Of a stretch of DNA of 64,000 bases, positions 8,041 through 15,607 are shown piece by piece (position 1 is the first letter of the stretch; each line of letters starts with the position of its first letter). The position numbers and the translations under genes are program-made. The notes under the pieces were generated by a model. The model was given only the letters and a program-made list of their open reading frames with translations. It was not told the origin of the DNA and ran no database searches. The DNA is taken from positions 310,001-374,000 of the forward strand of contig NZ_QMDI01000006.1 in the NCBI RefSeq assembly GCF_003336755.1, written 5' to 3'. Origin of the DNA: Elioraea thermophila (ex Habib et al. 2022) (GTDB lineage: Bacteria > Pseudomonadota > Alphaproteobacteria > Acetobacterales > Acetobacteraceae).

Positions 8041-8271
8041 ATGCTCGACACCGCCCCGAAACTCGCCGACCCGGACGCCGTGTTCGTCACCCTGGTCCGC
8101 GCCCACCACGACCTCTCGCCGGAGGAGTCGCGTCGGCTCGACGCCGCCCTGGTGCTGCTGCTCGCCAACCACATCGGCGACGGGGCGGTGCTCGAACAGG
8201 CGATCGAGCAGGCGCGGCGGGCCGTGCGCGCGCCGACGGGTGCGACCGAGGACCAGGGTACCCCGCCGTGA
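8041..8271 (+). CDS. DUF2783 small protein, probable hydroxylase coupling partner
   Basis: A 76-residue, mostly helical and acidic protein starting two bases after the hydroxylase stop (ATG 8041). It starts MLDTAPKLADPDAVFVTLV and contains SPEESRRLDAALVLLLANHIGD, the hallmark helix pair of DUF2783. Family function is unassigned. By position it corresponds to MhaB, the small coupling subunit described for 3-hydroxyphenylacetate hydroxylase in P. putida U; this equivalence is my inference. Its last codon region overlaps the start of maiA (GTGA), so translation is coupled. Confidence 0.75.
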   Translation: MLDTAPKLADPDAVFVTLVRAHHDLSPEESRRLDAALVLLLANHIGDGAVLEQAIEQARRAVRAPTGATEDQGTPP

Positions 8272-8912
8272 CCCTCACCCTCCACGCCTACTGGCGCTCC
8301 TCGGCCTCGTATCGCGTGCGCATCGCGCTCAACCTGAAGGGGCTTCCGTACGCCGTCGTTCCGGTGAACCTGGTGCGCGAGGGCGGCGAGCATCGGCGGG
8401 ACGACTATCTCGCGCGCAATCCGCAGGGGCTCGTGCCCACCCTCGAGGTGGACGGCGTGCCGCTCACCCAGTCGCTCGCCATCCTGGAGTGGCTGGAGGA
8501 GGAGCACCCGCTACCGCCCCTGCTGCCGCGCGACCCGATCTCCCGCGCGCGAGCGCGGAGCTTCGCGCTCGCCATCGCCTGCGAAGTCTCGCCGTTGTCC
8601 AACCTGATGGTGCGGGAGTATCTCGACCGCGTGCTGAAGCTCGATGCGGCAGCGCAACAGGCTTGGCACGCCTACTGGATCGGCCGCGGGCTTGCCGCCT
8701 GCGAGGCGATGATCGCGGGCGACAATGGTCCTTTCTGCTTCGGCGAGGCGCCGACGATCGCCGACTGCGTGCTCGTGCCCCAGCTCTACAACGCACGCCG
8801 ATTCGGCATCGACCTTGCCGGGTTCCCCGCTCTCCTGCGTGCGGAAGCGGCGATGCTCGCGCTGCCCGCCGTGCAGCGCGCAGCCCCGGAGGCGCAGCCC
8901 GACGCGGCGTGA
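8268..8912 (+). CDS. maiA: Maleylacetoacetate isomerase (zeta-class glutathione transferase)
   Basis: A 214-residue zeta-class GST that isomerises maleylacetoacetate to fumarylacetoacetate with glutathione as cofactor. The N-terminal thioredoxin-like domain has the diagnostic SSASYRVRIAL (residues 10-20; the Ser-Ser pair positions glutathione), NPQGLVPTLEVDG and QSLAILEWLEE; the helical C-domain ends with TIADCVLVPQLYNARRFG. The GTG start at 8268 overlaps the stop of the DUF2783 gene by four bases. It completes the set needed to convert homogentisate to fumarate and acetoacetate and is the last gene of the operon, 28 bases from the convergent lipoprotein gene. Confidence 0.9.
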   Translation: MTLTLHAYWRSSASYRVRIALNLKGLPYAVVPVNLVREGGEHRRDDYLARNPQGLVPTLEVDGVPLTQSLAILEWLEEEHPLPPLLPRDPISRARARSFALAIACEVSPLSNLMVREYLDRVLKLDAAAQQAWHAYWIGRGLAACEAMIAGDNGPFCFGEAPTIADCVLVPQLYNARRFGIDLAGFPALLRAEAAMLALPAVQRAAPEAQPDAA

Positions 8913-8940
8913 GCGTCGCCCCCGTCGCGCGCCCACACCG

Positions 8941-9546
8941 TCAGCCGAGGCTGCGGCGCAGATCCGCCTCGAGGTCGGCCAGCACGAGCGCGAGCGCCTG
9001 CGACAGGGCGGGTGCCACCACCTCCGGTGCGAGCGAAGCGACGGGCACGCGCCGGTCGTAGTCGCCGCGGGCGAGGATGCGCGGCGGGTCGCGATCGAGG
9101 CCGAACAGCAGGGTCTGCAAGTGCAGGCGCGCCGCCGGCGCGCGCGGATCCGTCCCGTCGCCGAAGAGCGCGACGAGACGCGCCTCGAGGGCAAGATCGG
9201 CCCGCCCGCGGCTGCCGGGATCGAGGACCGCCGTGAACAACCCCGAATCCGCAAGCCAGCGGCGGATCGCGTCGTGCACCATGTCGGCGGGCGGGGCGAA
9301 GAACTCGTTCCAGAAATCCGTCTGCTGCACGTTGCCCGGCAGCCGCGTGACGAGACCCCGCCCTTCCGCGCCGGGAGCGGCGGTGACCGCCCGCAGGAGC
9401 AAGCTGCGCGGGCGGGCCGATGCAGGCGAGGCTCCCGCCCGTTTTGCTTCCAGAACGTAGAGCCGCTTCTCCGGATAGGGGCGGGAGAGCGGGCCCGCGC
9501 AGGCGGAGGGCGCGAGCGCGGCGGCGAGGAGCGTACGGCGCCTCAT
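8941..9546 (-). CDS. PqiC-like ABC transport auxiliary lipoprotein
   Basis: A 201-residue secreted protein, last gene of the Mla-type cluster. The N-terminus MRRRTLLAAALAPSACAGP has a short hydrophobic core and a Cys at residue 16 that could be lipidated, though the lipobox (Pro-Ser-Ala-Cys) is weak. The rest resembles the ABC-type transport auxiliary lipoprotein family (PqiC): RLYVLEA near the start, TDFWNEFFAPPADMVHDAIRRWLADSG in the centre and an amphipathic C-terminal helix. PqiC-type proteins sit at the outer membrane and receive MCE tunnels; here it would be the outer partner of the MlaD protein whose gene overlaps it by four bases. Confidence 0.75.
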   Translation of the reverse strand: MRRRTLLAAALAPSACAGPLSRPYPEKRLYVLEAKRAGASPASARPRSLLLRAVTAAPGAEGRGLVTRLPGNVQQTDFWNEFFAPPADMVHDAIRRWLADSGLFTAVLDPGSRGRADLALEARLVALFGDGTDPRAPAARLHLQTLLFGLDRDPPRILARGDYDRRVPVASLAPEVVAPALSQALALVLADLEADLRRSLG

Positions 9547-10592
9547 CGCGTGCCTCCGGGCAAAGGGGCCGCCGATCCCGGCGGGGGCTCGCCGAACAGG
9601 ATCTGGCTCGGGTAGCGCCGCGCCTGTTCGGTCAAGGCACGCAGGTTGTCGGCGGCGAGGCGAAGATCGCGCAGAGCAGGACCGAGGTCGCGATCAGCTT
9701 CGTCGACCAGCGCCTCGACCCGGCGAATGGTCTGCTCCGTCGCCGCCAACGTGGCCGGCAATCGTGCCAGCGCCGTGCGCAACTCGGCGCTCGCCGCCGC
9801 GGTGTTGGCGAGCGTGGCGCGCAACTCCCGCGATTCAGCGATCTCGCGCAGGCCGCGCGCCGTCCGTTCCGCTTCCGACGCCGCCGCCTCGAGGCGAGGC
9901 CCGATGCCGTCGCTCTGCCGGCGCAACGACGCCAGCAGATCCCCGCCCTCGACCAGCAGCCGATAGCCTTCGCCCACCGTCACGCTCTCCGTCAGCGCCT
10001 CCACGAGCGTGCTGATCCGCTCGACCAGCCCGGGAAGATCCACCTCGTTCAGCCGCGCCATCAGCTGTTCCGCCGCCGACTGGAATTGCGCGAGGGTGGA
10101 GGGGACGGCGGGAATGACTGGATACTTCGTCGGCCAAGGCGGAATCAGCGGCGGGAAACGCGCTGGGTCGAGGAAATCCATCTCCAGATACAGGATGCCG
10201 GTGATGCCCTGGCTCGCCATCCTCAGCCGAAGCCCCGCCTCGACCAGGGCGCGGAACTGCTCCACGCTCGTCTCGACGACCCGGTCGCGGAACAGTTCGA
10301 AGCGAACGACGACGAGCCGCGCCCCCTCGGACCGCGGAATGTCGCCGCGCATCGCCTCCGGGTAGACGGCGGCGGCGATCGCGATCTCGCGCACCGTGCC
10401 GATGGCGACACCGCGGAAGCGGACCTGCGCCCCGGTGTCGAGCCCCTGCACGCTCTCGGCGAAGTACGTCTCGAAGGTGAAGCCCCGCCGGCGGAACGTG
10501 TCGGCGCCGATCCAGACGACGAGGGCGAGCAGGGCCGCAATCCCGCCGAGAATGGCGAGGCCGACGCGAAAGTAGAGCCCCCTGTCCTCCAT
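9543..10592 (-). CDS. mlaD: MlaD/MCE family substrate-binding protein
   Basis: A 349-residue membrane-anchored protein: short cytoplasmic start (MEDRGLYFRVG), one transmembrane helix (LAILGGIAALLALVVWIGA, about residues 11-29), then the MCE domain with TYFAESVQGLDTGAQVRFRGVAIGTV (about residues 40-65) and a long helical C-terminal region suited to forming a periplasmic hexamer or tube. MCE proteins carry lipids across the periplasm. It lies between the ATPase gene and the lipoprotein gene, all minus strand and close or overlapping. The extended helical tail is more PqiB/LetB-like than the short E. coli MlaD. Confidence 0.87.
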   Translation of the reverse strand: MEDRGLYFRVGLAILGGIAALLALVVWIGADTFRRRGFTFETYFAESVQGLDTGAQVRFRGVAIGTVREIAIAAAVYPEAMRGDIPRSEGARLVVVRFELFRDRVVETSVEQFRALVEAGLRLRMASQGITGILYLEMDFLDPARFPPLIPPWPTKYPVIPAVPSTLAQFQSAAEQLMARLNEVDLPGLVERISTLVEALTESVTVGEGYRLLVEGGDLLASLRRQSDGIGPRLEAAASEAERTARGLREIAESRELRATLANTAAASAELRTALARLPATLAATEQTIRRVEALVDEADRDLGPALRDLRLAADNLRALTEQARRYPSQILFGEPPPGSAAPLPGGTR

Positions 10593-10610
10593 GCGCAGTC
10601 CTCTCGCCGC

Positions 10611-11393
10611 CTAGGCCGCGAGATCCGTGCGGTTGAAGAAGGCGCGCACGACGGGATCCGTGCTCTCCACCTTCAGCCGCCGCGGATCGCCCTCCGCGAT
10701 CATCCCTCTCGCCTGCTTGTCGAGCATGATGACGCGGTCCGCAATGGTCATGATCGAGTCGAGTTCATGGGTGACGACGACGAAGGTGGTGCCGAGATCC
10801 CGCGCGAGCGACACGATCAGGGAGTCGAGCCCGGCAGAGGTGATCGGGTCGAGCCCCGCCGAGGGCTCGTCGAGGAAGACGAGCGGGGGGTCGAGCGCCA
10901 TCGCCCGCGCGATCGCCGCCCGCTTGATCATGCCGCCCGAAAGTTGGGCCGGCATCCGTTCCGCGGCATCGGCCAAGCCGACCTGGGCGAGCTTGATCCG
11001 CGCGATGCGCTCGATCGCCTCCCGCGGCAGCCGGGTGAAGGTGGCGAGCGGCAACATGACGTTCTCCAGCACGCTCATCGACCCGAACAGCGCGCCTTGC
11101 TGGAACATCACGCCGAAGCGGCGCAACAGGCGCCGTCGTGCCTCGCCCGAAAGCGCGTGAATGTCCTCGCCGAGGATCAGGATCCGCCCCGCGGTAGGGC
11201 GTCTGAGCCCGATCATCAGCTTGAGAAGCGTGGATTTGCCGCAGCCCGAGCCGCCGAGGATAACGAACACCTCGCCGCGGCGGACGTCGAAACTCACGTT
11301 CTCGAACACCGTGTTGGTGCCGAACCGCATCGCCACCCCGCGCACTTCGGCGGCGAGATCGGGCGCGGCGGAGGAAGACGGCTCGTTCACCAT
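10611..11393 (-). CDS. mlaF: Mla-type ABC transporter ATPase
   Basis: A 260-residue ABC ATPase. Walker A GGSGCGKST (about residues 48-56), Q-loop FQQGALFGSMSVLENV, signature LSGGMIKRAAIARAMALDP, Walker B LVFLDEPSAGLDP and the H-loop VTHELDS are all intact. The QQGALFGSM and SGGM-xKR variants are typical for the MlaF subfamily that energises lipid transport between the membranes. Its start overlaps the stop of the upstream MlaE gene by several bases, so the two are translationally coupled. Confidence 0.92.
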   Translation of the reverse strand: MVNEPSSSAAPDLAAEVRGVAMRFGTNTVFENVSFDVRRGEVFVILGGSGCGKSTLLKLMIGLRRPTAGRILILGEDIHALSGEARRRLLRRFGVMFQQGALFGSMSVLENVMLPLATFTRLPREAIERIARIKLAQVGLADAAERMPAQLSGGMIKRAAIARAMALDPPLVFLDEPSAGLDPITSAGLDSLIVSLARDLGTTFVVVTHELDSIMTIADRVIMLDKQARGMIAEGDPRRLKVESTDPVVRAFFNRTDLAA

Positions 11394-12469
11394 CCCATCA
11401 TGTAGAAGAACACCGCGAAGCCGCCATCGAGCAGGATGATGGCGATGATGCCACCGACCACCGCCGCGGTCGCACTCTCGCCCACCGCGCGCGGCCCCAC
11501 CCCCGTCGCCATGCCGCGCGCACAGCCAATGCCCGCCACCACGGCGCCGAACACCATCCCCTTGACGAGCCCGCCGAACACATCCGCCGGCGTGCTCCAG
11601 GTCACCACCTGCGTGGAGAGGACGGCGAAGGGAAAGCCGAGCGAGGTCATCACCGTCACCATGCCGGCCAGCGCGGTGAGGTTCATCGCCACGATCAGCA
11701 CCGGCACCATCGCAACCGCCGCGATCAGCCGCGGAACGACCAGGAAGCGGAACGGATCGAGCCCCATCACGGTCAGCGCATCGATCTCCTCGTTGACCTT
11801 CATCGTGCCGATCTCGGCGGCGAAGGCCGAGCCCGAGCGCGCGGCGAGAATGACGGAGGCGAGAAGAGGGCCGAGTTCGCGGAACAGCGAAACGGAAACC
11901 AGGCTCGCCACATAAATCTCGGCACCGAACTGACGCATCGGCAGCGCGGACTGGAAAGACAGGATCAGCCCGAACAGGAAGCCGATCAGGGCGACGAGCG
12001 GCAGCGCGCGGTTGCCGATCTCCTCTGCTTGGCGCACGGTCTCGCGCAGGCGAAGCGTGCCCGGTCGGAGGATCGTGGACGCAACAGCGGCGGCGATGCG
12101 GCCGAGGAAGGCGAGCCCGTCACCCCAGCGCCCGACGCGCGCCACCGCGGCCACCCCCACCGCGACGGGAAGGCTCTCGGGCGGCTTCGGCGCCGCTGGG
12201 GACCGCTGCCCGGCAACCCTGCGCCCGCGTTCGACCAGGCGACGGATGTCCTCCGCCGCCCCCTCGAGACGAACCTCGCGCCCCGTGCGCTCCTCCAGGG
12301 CGAGGATCAGCGCCACCCCGGCGGTGTCGATCGTGCGGGTGGCGGAAAGATCGAGCGTCACCTCGGCGCCCGGCCGGGCGCGGGCAAGGAGCTGAGACCA
12401 CAACGTCGGCACGCTCGCGGCATCCAGTCGTTCGGGCAGAGCGATCGCCGGCGAGGCCGCCCCGCTCAT
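11387..12469 (-). CDS. mlaE: MlaE-type permease with N-terminal STAS domain
   Basis: A 360-residue fusion. Residues about 10-90 form a STAS domain of the MlaB kind (LDLSATRTIDTAGVALILALEERTG includes the usual Thr-x2-Asp-x-Ala-Gly region). The rest is an MlaE permease with 5-6 membrane segments and the hallmark SFQSALPMRQFGAEIYVASLVSVSLFRELGPLLASVILAARSGSAFAAEIGTM pattern near residues 190-240, shown here only as short pieces: RELGPLLAS, AARSGSAFAAEIG. Start ATG 12469 overlaps by four bases (ATGA) with the stop of a polyamine-type permease, so expression is linked to that operon. Role: membrane part of a lipid transporter. Confidence 0.9.
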   Translation of the reverse strand: MSGAASPAIALPERLDAASVPTLWSQLLARARPGAEVTLDLSATRTIDTAGVALILALEERTGREVRLEGAAEDIRRLVERGRRVAGQRSPAAPKPPESLPVAVGVAAVARVGRWGDGLAFLGRIAAAVASTILRPGTLRLRETVRQAEEIGNRALPLVALIGFLFGLILSFQSALPMRQFGAEIYVASLVSVSLFRELGPLLASVILAARSGSAFAAEIGTMKVNEEIDALTVMGLDPFRFLVVPRLIAAVAMVPVLIVAMNLTALAGMVTVMTSLGFPFAVLSTQVVTWSTPADVFGGLVKGMVFGAVVAGIGCARGMATGVGPRAVGESATAAVVGGIIAIILLDGGFAVFFYMMGW

Positions 12470-13269
12470 CGCGCCGCACCACCCGCCAATCGGGCCGAAC
12501 GAGCGGCGAGCAGCCGTGCGGCGACGAGCAGCACCGTCGAGGCCGCGATCAGCACCGTCGCCGCGGCGAGGATGGTGAGCTCGATCGTGTCCTTCAGCCC
12601 GGCGAACATCTGGCGCGGCAGGGTGCGCTGTTCCGGCCCGCCGAGGAACAGCACCACCACGGTCTCGTCGAGCGAGGTGGCGAAGGCGAACACCGCCCCC
12701 GAAACGACGCCGGGCAGGATCAAGGGCAGCATCACGCGCCGGAAGGCGGTGACCGGCCCGGCCCCGCAGGCGGCAGCGGCGCGCAACAGCGTGCGGTCGA
12801 AGCCGCTCAGCGTGGCGAGCACGGTGACCACGACGAAGGGCGCGCCGAGGGCGGCGTGCGCGAGGATCAAGCCCCAATGGCTCGCCGCCAGACCCAGCGG
12901 CGCGAAGGCGAAGGTGAGCGCGACCGCGGTGATGATCACCGGCACGATCATCGGCGACAGGATCAGGGCGAAGATCGCGCGCCGGCCCGGCAGCGGGGCG
13001 AGCCAGAGCCCGATGGCGGCGAGAGTGCCGAGGACGGAGGCGATCGCGGTCGCGGCCGCGCCGATGATCAGCGTGTTCAGCCCCGCTTGGCGCCAGAATG
13101 GGCTCTGCCACAGTGCCTCGTACCAGCGCAGCGACAAGCCGGGCGGGGGGAACTCGAGAAAGGAATCGGAGGAGAACGAGAGCGGAACGACGACGAGCAG
13201 CGGCGCGATGAGGAACAGCGCCGTCGCCGCCGCCAGCACCACCCAAAGCAGACGACCGATCGCACTCAT
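12466..13269 (-). CDS. ABC transporter permease, PotC-like
   Basis: A 267-residue inner-membrane permease with about six transmembrane helices. The cytoplasmic EAA loop is seen as RAAAACGAGPVTAFRRVMLPLILPGV (about residues 170-195). The family imports spermidine/putrescine or other small cations with PotA/B/D partners, and all four components are present here in the order ATPase, binding protein, PotB-like, PotC-like. The gene overlaps the upstream permease gene by four bases and the downstream STAS-MlaE gene by four bases. Confidence 0.87.
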   Translation of the reverse strand: MSAIGRLLWVVLAAATALFLIAPLLVVVPLSFSSDSFLEFPPPGLSLRWYEALWQSPFWRQAGLNTLIIGAAATAIASVLGTLAAIGLWLAPLPGRRAIFALILSPMIVPVIITAVALTFAFAPLGLAASHWGLILAHAALGAPFVVVTVLATLSGFDRTLLRAAAACGAGPVTAFRRVMLPLILPGVVSGAVFAFATSLDETVVVLFLGGPEQRTLPRQMFAGLKDTIELTILAAATVLIAASTVLLVAARLLAARSARLAGGAAR

Positions 13270-14453
13270 GCGGCGCGGAATTGCGCGAGGCCGAGGAAGC
13301 GGCCGAACAGGGCCAGGATGAGGAGCGTGCCGACGAGCAGCAGGATGGAGAGGGCGGCGGCAAGCCCCCAGTTCACCGTCTGCGTGGCGTAGAAGCCGAT
13401 GAAATAGGGCAGCATCTGGTCAGCCCCGCCGCCGATCAGGGCCGGGGTGACGTAGAAGCCGATCGCCTGGATGAACACCATCAGCGCCCCGGCACCCACC
13501 CCTGGCAGGGTCTGCGGCAGCCACACGCGCACGACCTGCGCGACGGGCCCTGCACCAAGGCTCGCCGCCGCCCGCAGCTGCGCGCGCGGGATCTGGCGCA
13601 TCACCGCGTAGAGCGGCAGCACCATGAAGGGCAGCAGGATGTGCACCATGGCGATGAGCACCGCCGTGCGGGTGAACAGCATCTGCACCGGCTCGACGAC
13701 GAGCCCCACGGCGAGGAAGGCCTGGTTGATGACCCCTTCGCGGGCGAGCAGGACCATCCAGGCCGCCGTGCGCACGATGAGCGAGGTCCAGAACGGCAGC
13801 AGGACGGCGAACAGCAAAAGCCCGAACAGGCGGCGCGGCGCGAAGACGAGGGCGGCGGCGAGCGGATAGCCGAGCAAGAGGCAGAGGAGGGTGACGAGCA
13901 GCCCGATCCACACCGTGCGCAGCGCGACCGCGCGGAACAGCCGCTGCTCCTCCGGCACGGCGATGATCGTTCCGTCTGCGGAGCGGCGGAGGTCGAGCGC
14001 GGCGAGAAGATGCGTGTCGGTCGGTGTGGCGCCCGCGCGGCGGAAGGCGCCCCAGGTCTCGACCTCGCCCCAGGCCGGGTCGGCGGTGAGGATCGCGGCG
14101 CGCGGAGAACCTTCCACCCCGCGCGCAAGCCGCCGCGCGGTGGCGAAGACGACCGTGCGCAGGCCGGGCGTGTCGCTGTTCAGCCGCCCGGCGGCGGCGT
14201 TCAGCGTGCCGGCGGCGCGGGCGGCGAGCAGGTCCTCGGCCAGGGCGGCGAAGGCCTCGTCCCCCGGCAGGTTCCGCCCGTCCCAGTCGGCGAGCGCGGT
14301 CAGGGTGCGCGGGAAGGCTTGACGAACCTCCGCGTCACTCACCCCGCGCCAGAGCATCGCCGCGATCGGGGCGGCGAAGGTCAGCGCGATGAACAGCAGG
14401 AGGGGGGCGAGCAGGAGCGCGGCCTCGAGCCGCACCCGCGCGCGCCCCACCAC
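13266..14453 (-). CDS. ABC transporter permease, PotB-like, with large periplasmic insert
   Basis: A 395-residue permease, about 100-120 residues longer than the usual PotB. After the first membrane helix (LLLAPLLLFIALTFAAPIAAMLW, about residues 12-34) comes an insert of about 140 hydrophilic residues before the second helix (IGLLVTLLCLLLGYPLAAALVF). The insert-bearing form occurs in several proteobacterial polyamine/opine-type importers. The EAA loop reads RAAASLGAGPVAQVVRVWLP. It lies 24 bases after the binding-protein gene and overlaps the PotC-like gene by four bases. Confidence 0.86.
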   Translation of the reverse strand: MVGRARVRLEAALLLAPLLLFIALTFAAPIAAMLWRGVSDAEVRQAFPRTLTALADWDGRNLPGDEAFAALAEDLLAARAAGTLNAAAGRLNSDTPGLRTVVFATARRLARGVEGSPRAAILTADPAWGEVETWGAFRRAGATPTDTHLLAALDLRRSADGTIIAVPEEQRLFRAVALRTVWIGLLVTLLCLLLGYPLAAALVFAPRRLFGLLLFAVLLPFWTSLIVRTAAWMVLLAREGVINQAFLAVGLVVEPVQMLFTRTAVLIAMVHILLPFMVLPLYAVMRQIPRAQLRAAASLGAGPVAQVVRVWLPQTLPGVGAGALMVFIQAIGFYVTPALIGGGADQMLPYFIGFYATQTVNWGLAAALSILLLVGTLLILALFGRFLGLAQFRAA

Positions 14454-14477
14454 CGCCCGCCCCTCGCCGTCAGACGA

Positions 14478-15515
14478 TCAACGCGCGAGCCAAGCGTTGA
14501 ACCGTTGCGACAGGCGATCGAGATGGTCCATCCAGAACGCGTCGTCGATCATCAGCGACACGTTCAGGTTGTCGGGGTTGGAGGGGCTCACGGCGAGCAG
14601 GTCCGCCGACAGTCCCTCGTTCGCGCCGCGCGCCGTCCCGCCGTAGGGAATGAGCGGAAGCAAGGAGGCCTGCCGGCGCGGATCCTTGGCGAAATCGAGG
14701 AAACGGTAGGCGGCGTCGCGATTGGGCGAGCCCTTCATGATCACCCAGGAGTCGATGGTGAACAGCGAGTCGCGCCACTGGATGCCGAAATTGCGGCCCT
14801 CCGTGCGGTTCGCGTTGGTGATGCGGCCGTTGTAGGCACTGGTCATCACCACCTCGCCCGCGCCCAGCATCTGCGGCGGCTGCGCACCGGCCTGCCACCA
14901 CACGATGTGCGGCTTGATGGTGTCGAGCTTGCGGAAGGCGCGCTCCACCCCCGCTTCGGTGCGCAGCAAGGCATAAACCTGATCGCGCGGCACGCCGTCG
15001 GCGAGCAGCGCGATCTCGAGCGTGAGCTTCACGCCGCGGCGCAGGCCGCGCTTGCCGGGGATGCGCTGCACGTCGAAGAAGTCGGCCCAGGTCGGCGTCG
15101 CCTGCAACCGGTTGCGGTCCCAGGCAAGGACGACGTTGTACAGGATCGCGCCGACCCCGCACTCGTGCACGGCCTGCGGAATATAGTGGTCCTTGCCGCC
15201 GATGCGCGCCCAGTCGATCTTCTCGAACAGGCCCTCATCGCAGCCGAGCAGCAACTCCTCGCTCTCCACCTGCACGAGGTCCCAGGTCTGGTTGCCGGCC
15301 TGGGCGCGGGTGCGCAGCACGCCGATGCCGCCGTCCCAGGTGTCCTCGACGATGCGGATCCCCGTCGCCTGGGTGAAGGGCTGGAAATAGACCTGACGCT
15401 GCGCGTCCTGGTAGGCGCCGCCCCAGGAGACGATGGTGAGGTCGCGCGCCGTCGCGGGCTCTGCGACCGCGGTGGCGATCGCGGCGGCGACGGCGAGGGC
15501 AAGGGTTCGTCGCAT
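14478..15515 (-). CDS. Extracellular solute-binding protein, PotD-like
   Basis: A 345-residue periplasmic protein with signal peptide MRRTLALAVAAAIATAVAEPATA and cleavage expected after Ala-Thr-Ala near residue 23. The mature part begins RDLTIVSWGGAYQDAQRQVY, the standard opening of spermidine/putrescine-type (SBP_bac_8) binding proteins, with further typical pieces VVLAWDRNRLQATPTWADFFD and MTSAYNGRI. The ligand cannot be read from sequence; polyamine or a related amine is the best guess. The start ATG 15515 is preceded by a purine-rich GGGAGCACCACC on the coding strand. Confidence 0.87.
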   Translation of the reverse strand: MRRTLALAVAAAIATAVAEPATARDLTIVSWGGAYQDAQRQVYFQPFTQATGIRIVEDTWDGGIGVLRTRAQAGNQTWDLVQVESEELLLGCDEGLFEKIDWARIGGKDHYIPQAVHECGVGAILYNVVLAWDRNRLQATPTWADFFDVQRIPGKRGLRRGVKLTLEIALLADGVPRDQVYALLRTEAGVERAFRKLDTIKPHIVWWQAGAQPPQMLGAGEVVMTSAYNGRITNANRTEGRNFGIQWRDSLFTIDSWVIMKGSPNRDAAYRFLDFAKDPRRQASLLPLIPYGGTARGANEGLSADLLAVSPSNPDNLNVSLMIDDAFWMDHLDRLSQRFNAWLAR

Positions 15516-15607
15516 GGTGGTGCTCCCGTTGTTCGGCCTCTGTCCCGGCTGGCCGAGGCTAGCCCCGAAATCGCGCGATCGGAACCGCCGGCGGCTCGGT
15601 CCACCGC

